From an uncultured Selenomonadales bacterium (lineage in GTDB: Bacteria > Bacillota_C > Negativicutes > Selenomonadales > Selenomonadaceae), in the NCBI GenBank assembly GCA_947302675.1, contig CAMYWI010000079.1, forward strand, positions 1 to 6,542: DNA of 6,542 nucleotides. The letters run 5' to 3'. Each line of letters starts with the position of its first letter. The first letter of the stretch is position 1. Under the pieces are notes generated by a model. It worked only from the letters and a program-made list of their open reading frames with translations. It was not told where the DNA came from and made no database searches. Shown here piece by piece: positions 1-6,542 of the stretch. The position numbers and the translations under genes were made by a program.

Positions 1-1
1 C

Positions 2-208
2 TACGTGCACCCCGCCTACGATTATGTTTTGAAATGTTCGCACACGTTTAATTTGTTGGACGCTCGCGGCGCAATCAGTGTGAGTGAGCGCACGGCGTTT
101 ATCGGGCGCGTTCGGAAGTTGGCTCGCATGTGCGCGGAAGTTTATCTCAAACAGCGCGAAGAACTCGGCTATCCCTTGCTGAAAAAATCTGCGGAGGTGA
201 GCGCGTAA
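2..208 (+). CDS. glyQ: Glycyl-tRNA synthetase alpha subunit, C-terminal end (partial)
   Basis: Only the last 68 residues are present; the gene enters from the left edge in frame 2 and ends at TAA 206-208. GlyQ is the catalytic class II subunit of the alpha2beta2 glycyl-tRNA synthetase: it activates glycine with ATP and, with GlyS, charges tRNA-Gly in the cytosol. The visible part matches the conserved GlyQ C-terminus: a [20 protein letters not shown] block, then [18 protein letters not shown], then a helical tail ending near YPLLKK. The catalytic motifs lie upstream, outside the window. The stop overlaps the glyS start by one base (TAATG), so the two genes should be translated in a coupled way, which suits subunits needed in equal amounts. 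Identification is from family knowledge of this well-conserved block, strongly supported by glyS following directly. Confidence 0.95.
   Translation, partial: YVHPAYDYVLKCSHTFNLLDARGAISVSERTAFIGRVRKLARMCAEVYLKQREELGYPLLKKSAEVSA
193..198 (+). promoter_or_regulatory. Ribosome binding site of glyS
   Basis: GGAGGT lies inside the last codons of glyQ, 9 bases before ATG 208. It fixes the glyS start at 208. An in-frame GTG at 130 would add 26 residues that overlap glyQ and do not resemble the GlyS N-terminus. Confidence 0.85.
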
Positions 209-2256
209 TGGATAAAAAAATTTTGTTGCTTGAGATTGGCACGGAAGAAATTCCCGCGCACACCATGCCCGGCATTTTGAATCAGCTCAAAACTTTAGCG
301 GAGAAAAATTTGACGGAGGCGCGAATCAGTTTCGGCGAAGTTCAAACGCTTGGCACGCCGCGCAGATTGGCATTGCTTGTCAGCGACGTTGCGGCGAATC
401 AAGCCAACGTCGAGACGGAGAAAAAAGGACCTTCGACAAAAATCGCCTTCGACAAAGACGGCAAGCCTTCAAAGGCGGCGATTGGTTTTGCTCGCGGGCA
501 GAAGGTTGCGCCCGAAGATTTAATCACGCGCGACGGCTATGTTTACGCCGTGATTCGCGAGGCGGGCAAGCCTTCCGCAGAAATTTTCAAGACGCTCTTG
601 CCGAAAATTATTTGCGAGCTGAACTTCCCCAACAACATGCGTTGGGGCAACCTCGACTTTAAATTTATTCGCCCATTGCGTTGGCTTGTCGCGCTGTTCG
701 GCGAAGAGATTATCCCGTTCGAGCTTGCCAACGTTCAGAGCGGCAGGACTTCACGCGGTCACAGATTTTTGAGCGTGGGCGACTTTGAAATTGCAACGGC
801 GGAGGATTACGTCAAGGCCTGCGCGGAGAATTTTGTTATCGTCGACCAGAATCAACGCCGCGAAATGATTGCCGCGCAGATTAATGAAGTCGCCGCAAAT
901 AAAAACGGCGTCGCCGAAATTACCGACGACCTTTTGGAGGAAGTCCTTTATCTCGTCGAATATCCGACGGCTCTTGCGGGCGCGTTCGAGGAAAAATATT
1001 TGCAACTGCCCGCCGAAGCCGTCATAACTCCCATGCGCGACCACCAACGCTATTTCCCCGTGAAAAATTCCGACGGCGCGTTGATGCCGCTGTTTATCAC
1101 GGTTCGCAACGGCGGCAAAGATTATCTCGACATTGTTCAGCACGGCAACGAACGAGTTTTGAAGGCTCGCCTTGAGGACGCGCAGTTCTTCTTCAACGAG
1201 GACAGGAAAAAATCTCTTGCGGCTCACCGCGACAAACTAAAAACTGTCGTCTTCCAGGAAGGTCTCGGCTCGGTTTATGAGAAGACTGAACGGCTTGTTA
1301 AACTTGTCGAGAAAATTTCTGCAGTGCTCGGCGTCGACGCAACCAATGCAATTCGTGCGGCGGAGCTTTCCAAAGCCGACTTGGTTACGGGCATGGTGAC
1401 GGAGTTCACGGAGTTGCAGGGCGTCATGGGGCGCGAGTACGCCAAACTTGACGGCGAGGCTCCTGAAGTCTGCGCGGCGATTGACGAACACTACATGCCG
1501 CGATTCGCTGGCGACGCTCAACCCAAAACCACTGCCGGAAAAATTTTGAGTCTCGCGGATAAAATTGATAACATCGTCGCGACGTTCAGCCGCAACTTGA
1601 TTCCGACTGGTTCGCAAGATCCATTTGCCCTGCGCCGTCAAGCACTCGGCATGGTTAATCTTTTGACGTCGGCGCGTTGGTCGTTGCCGCTCAGTGAAGT
1701 CGTCGAACTTTCTATGGACTTGCTCAAAATCACGGACGCGGTCGGGCGCGAGAAGATTCAACAGGAATTCGCCGACTTCATGCGCCTGCGCGTCAAAAAT
1801 GTTTTGAGTAGCTCGACGCGCTACGACGTTATCGACGCCGTGATTGATGACGTGGACGACGTGTTTACCGTCACGCTCAAGGCGGCGGCTGTCGAACAAT
1901 TCCTCAAGACGCCCGACGCAACCAAAAATATTCAATCGTTCGTGCGCGTCGGCAACCTCGCCAAAAAAGCCGAGTCGCTCGAAATGGACGCGGAGCTTTT
2001 CACATTCGACGCGGAAAAAGTTTTGTACAAGGCGTTCGAGGCGATAAAGGTCGTGGCGGGCGAGCTTATCGACAAAAAAGATTTTCTCGGCGCACTAGAC
2101 GCGCTCAAAAAACTTTCCACGCCGATAGATTCATTCTTTGATTCGGTCATGGTCATGGACGAAAATTTAACCGTAAGACAAAATCGGCTCGCGCTGTTGA
2201 AGTCAATCGACGAGTTGCTCGCGCGAATCGCCGACTTCGCCAAAATCGTTCAGTAA
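208..2256 (+). CDS. glyS: Glycyl-tRNA synthetase beta subunit
   Basis: Complete gene of 682 residues, close to the usual GlyS length of about 690. GlyS is the tRNA-recognising partner of GlyQ in the cytosolic alpha2beta2 GlyRS. The protein opens with the family signature LLLEIGTEEIPA (residues ~5-16). A long beta-subunit body follows, including NNMRWG and FIRPLRWLVALFG near residues 147-170. A central HD-like helical region has TEFTELQG at 398-405, DEHYMPRF from 426 and ADKIDNI from 450. The invariant-looking DPFALRRQALG block starts at 471. The helical C-terminal third fits the DALR-type anticodon-binding domain. No frameshift or missing block is evident. ATG 208 is chosen because of the GGAGGT at 193-198 and the match of the N-terminus to the family. 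The gene ends 20 bases before a terminator hairpin and is cotranscribed with glyQ. Confidence 0.97.
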   Translation: MDKKILLLEIGTEEIPAHTMPGILNQLKTLAEKNLTEARISFGEVQTLGTPRRLALLVSDVAANQANVETEKKGPSTKIAFDKDGKPSKAAIGFARGQKVAPEDLITRDGYVYAVIREAGKPSAEIFKTLLPKIICELNFPNNMRWGNLDFKFIRPLRWLVALFGEEIIPFELANVQSGRTSRGHRFLSVGDFEIATAEDYVKACAENFVIVDQNQRREMIAAQINEVAANKNGVAEITDDLLEEVLYLVEYPTALAGAFEEKYLQLPAEAVITPMRDHQRYFPVKNSDGALMPLFITVRNGGKDYLDIVQHGNERVLKARLEDAQFFFNEDRKKSLAAHRDKLKTVVFQEGLGSVYEKTERLVKLVEKISAVLGVDATNAIRAAELSKADLVTGMVTEFTELQGVMGREYAKLDGEAPEVCAAIDEHYMPRFAGDAQPKTTAGKILSLADKIDNIVATFSRNLIPTGSQDPFALRRQALGMVNLLTSARWSLPLSEVVELSMDLLKITDAVGREKIQQEFADFMRLRVKNVLSSSTRYDVIDAVIDDVDDVFTVTLKAAAVEQFLKTPDATKNIQSFVRVGNLAKKAESLEMDAELFTFDAEKVLYKAFEAIKVVAGELIDKKDFLGALDALKKLSTPIDSFFDSVMVMDENLTVRQNRLALLKSIDELLARIADFAKIVQ

Positions 2257-2275
2257 AAAATTTTTGCAAAGAAAA

Positions 2276-2305
2276 AGCCCCGACTTCGGTCGAGGCTGAT
2301 TTTTT

Positions 2306-2307
<2 letters not shown>
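2276..2307. terminator. Bidirectional intrinsic terminator between convergent glyS and lysS
   Basis: A 9-bp stem (2276-2284 with 2289-2297) closes a TTCG loop (2285-2288). On the + strand it is followed by GA and eight T's (2300-2307), ending the glyQS message. Read on the - strand, the same stem is followed by five U's and a further U-rich stretch, ending lysS. One stem position is a C-A mismatch in the + transcript but a U-G wobble in the - transcript, so the hairpin should be slightly stronger for lysS. The T-tract overlaps the lysS stop codon (TAA, complement of 2306-2308). It fills most of the 49-bp gap between the two genes. Confidence 0.85.
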
Positions 2308-6322
<4,015 letters not shown>

Positions 6323-6327
6323 ATTTT

Positions 6328-6334
6328 AAGGAGG
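6328..6334 (+). promoter_or_regulatory. Ribosome binding site of the 3'-terminal gene
   Basis: AAGGAGG, 6 bases before ATG 6341 and immediately after the TGA of the preceding gene. It supports both the start of the last gene and cotranscription, since the 18-bp gap has no room for a terminator or promoter. Confidence 0.9.
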
Positions 6335-6340
6335 AGCTAC

Positions 6341-6542
6341 ATGGGCAAGGGAGCCGGCAAACTTGAACTTATCGCTCAGCAAAATGAACTTTTACAACAA
6401 CAAAACGATTTACTGCGCGAACAAAACGAACTCTTAAGGCAACAATCGATTCGTGACGAGCGCGAAGTTTTTGTCGAAGACATTGACCGCGACGAAATGC
6501 GCAACAGTTTGCTGGTCACTAGTCACAAGAAAAAGTTATGTA
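6341..6542 (+). CDS. Probable LicD-family phosphotransferase with N-terminal coiled coil (5' part only)
   Basis: An open frame starts at ATG 6341 behind a strong RBS and runs off the right edge; 67 residues are visible. After a Gly/Lys-rich start (MGKGAGK), residues 13-35 form three consecutive heptads, QQNELLQ, QQNDLLR and EQNELLR, plus two further Gln. This is a strong coiled coil with Leu at one core position and Asn at the other. An acidic linker follows (VFVEDIDRDE), then MRNSLLVTSHKKKL (53-66). That last segment resembles the lead-in of many LicD proteins, where a KK-(x)-W-x-V stretch precedes the GGTLLGA and DDD catalytic motifs. LicD enzymes transfer phosphocholine or related groups from CDP-linked donors to glycans. 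The catalytic region lies beyond the window, so the family call is inference from the N-terminal segment and from the neighbouring transferase gene. Confidence 0.55.
   Translation, partial: MGKGAGKLELIAQQNELLQQQNDLLREQNELLRQQSIRDEREVFVEDIDRDEMRNSLLVTSHKKKLC
6377..6445 (+). repeat. In-frame 21-bp heptad-coding tandem repeat
   Basis: Three 21-base units (6377-6397, 6398-6418, 6419-6439) plus a 6-base partial unit encode (Q/E)QN(E/D)LL(Q/R). Units 1 and 3 agree at 14 of 21 bases, while the amino acids are nearly identical, so the repeat is conserved at protein level rather than being a fresh DNA duplication. It encodes the coiled coil of the last gene. Confidence 0.8.

Noticed and set aside
130..207. 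GTG at 130 as an earlier glyS start
   Set aside because: The extra 26 residues overlap glyQ and do not fit the GlyS N-terminus; GGAGGT at 193-198 points to ATG 208.
1237..1935. Long open frame on the - strand inside glyS (232 codons), with another at 751-1227 (158 codons)
   Set aside because: Both lie antisense within a clearly coding gene, lack a convincing RBS and have low-complexity Arg/Val/Asn-rich translations typical of the complement of GC-skewed codons.

Overview
The window reads as bacterial chromosome. GlyRS is encoded as separate alpha and beta subunit genes, LysRS is the bacterial class II type, genes start behind strong GGAGG-type ribosome binding sites, and promoters look like sigma-70. 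Two-subunit GlyRS, together with cytosolic CDP-glycerol-transferase-like and LicD-like genes, fits a Bacillota lineage. My best guess is an anaerobic diderm Negativicute (Selenomonas-like). That guess is inference from gene style, not proven by the sequence.

Layout. Bases 2-208 are the 3' end of glyQ (GlyRS alpha), coupled through a TAATG overlap to a complete glyS (208-2256, + strand). A 49-bp gap holds a hairpin with T-tracts on both sides. It can terminate glyQS on the + strand and the convergent lysS (3802-2306, - strand). A 111-bp divergent region (3803-3913) carries two back-to-back promoter-like elements and a perfect 8-bp inverted repeat that overlaps both.

Bases 3914-6322 encode an 802-residue, apparently cytosolic, multidomain protein. 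It has an N-terminal Rossmann-like segment, an SGNH-hydrolase-like segment whose usual serine position appears to be Asp, and a C-terminal GT-B domain resembling CDP-glycerol glycerophosphotransferases (TagB/TagF type). After 18 bp and a strong RBS, a further gene begins at 6341 and runs off the window. Its visible 67 residues are an Asn/Leu heptad coiled coil followed by a segment that looks like the lead-in of a LicD-family phosphotransferase.

The first 3.8 kb is housekeeping (charging of tRNA-Gly and tRNA-Lys). The last 2.6 kb is an accessory-looking cluster, probably an operon, that I predict attaches phosphorylated groups (glycerol-phosphate, phosphocholine or similar) to a cell-surface glycan. 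The unusual material is the domain fusion, the coiled-coil LicD-like start and the compact divergent control region. No RNA gene, CRISPR array, insertion sequence or attachment site was seen. The two intergenic gaps, 49 and 111 bp, are both described, and no gene-free stretch exceeds 300 bases.
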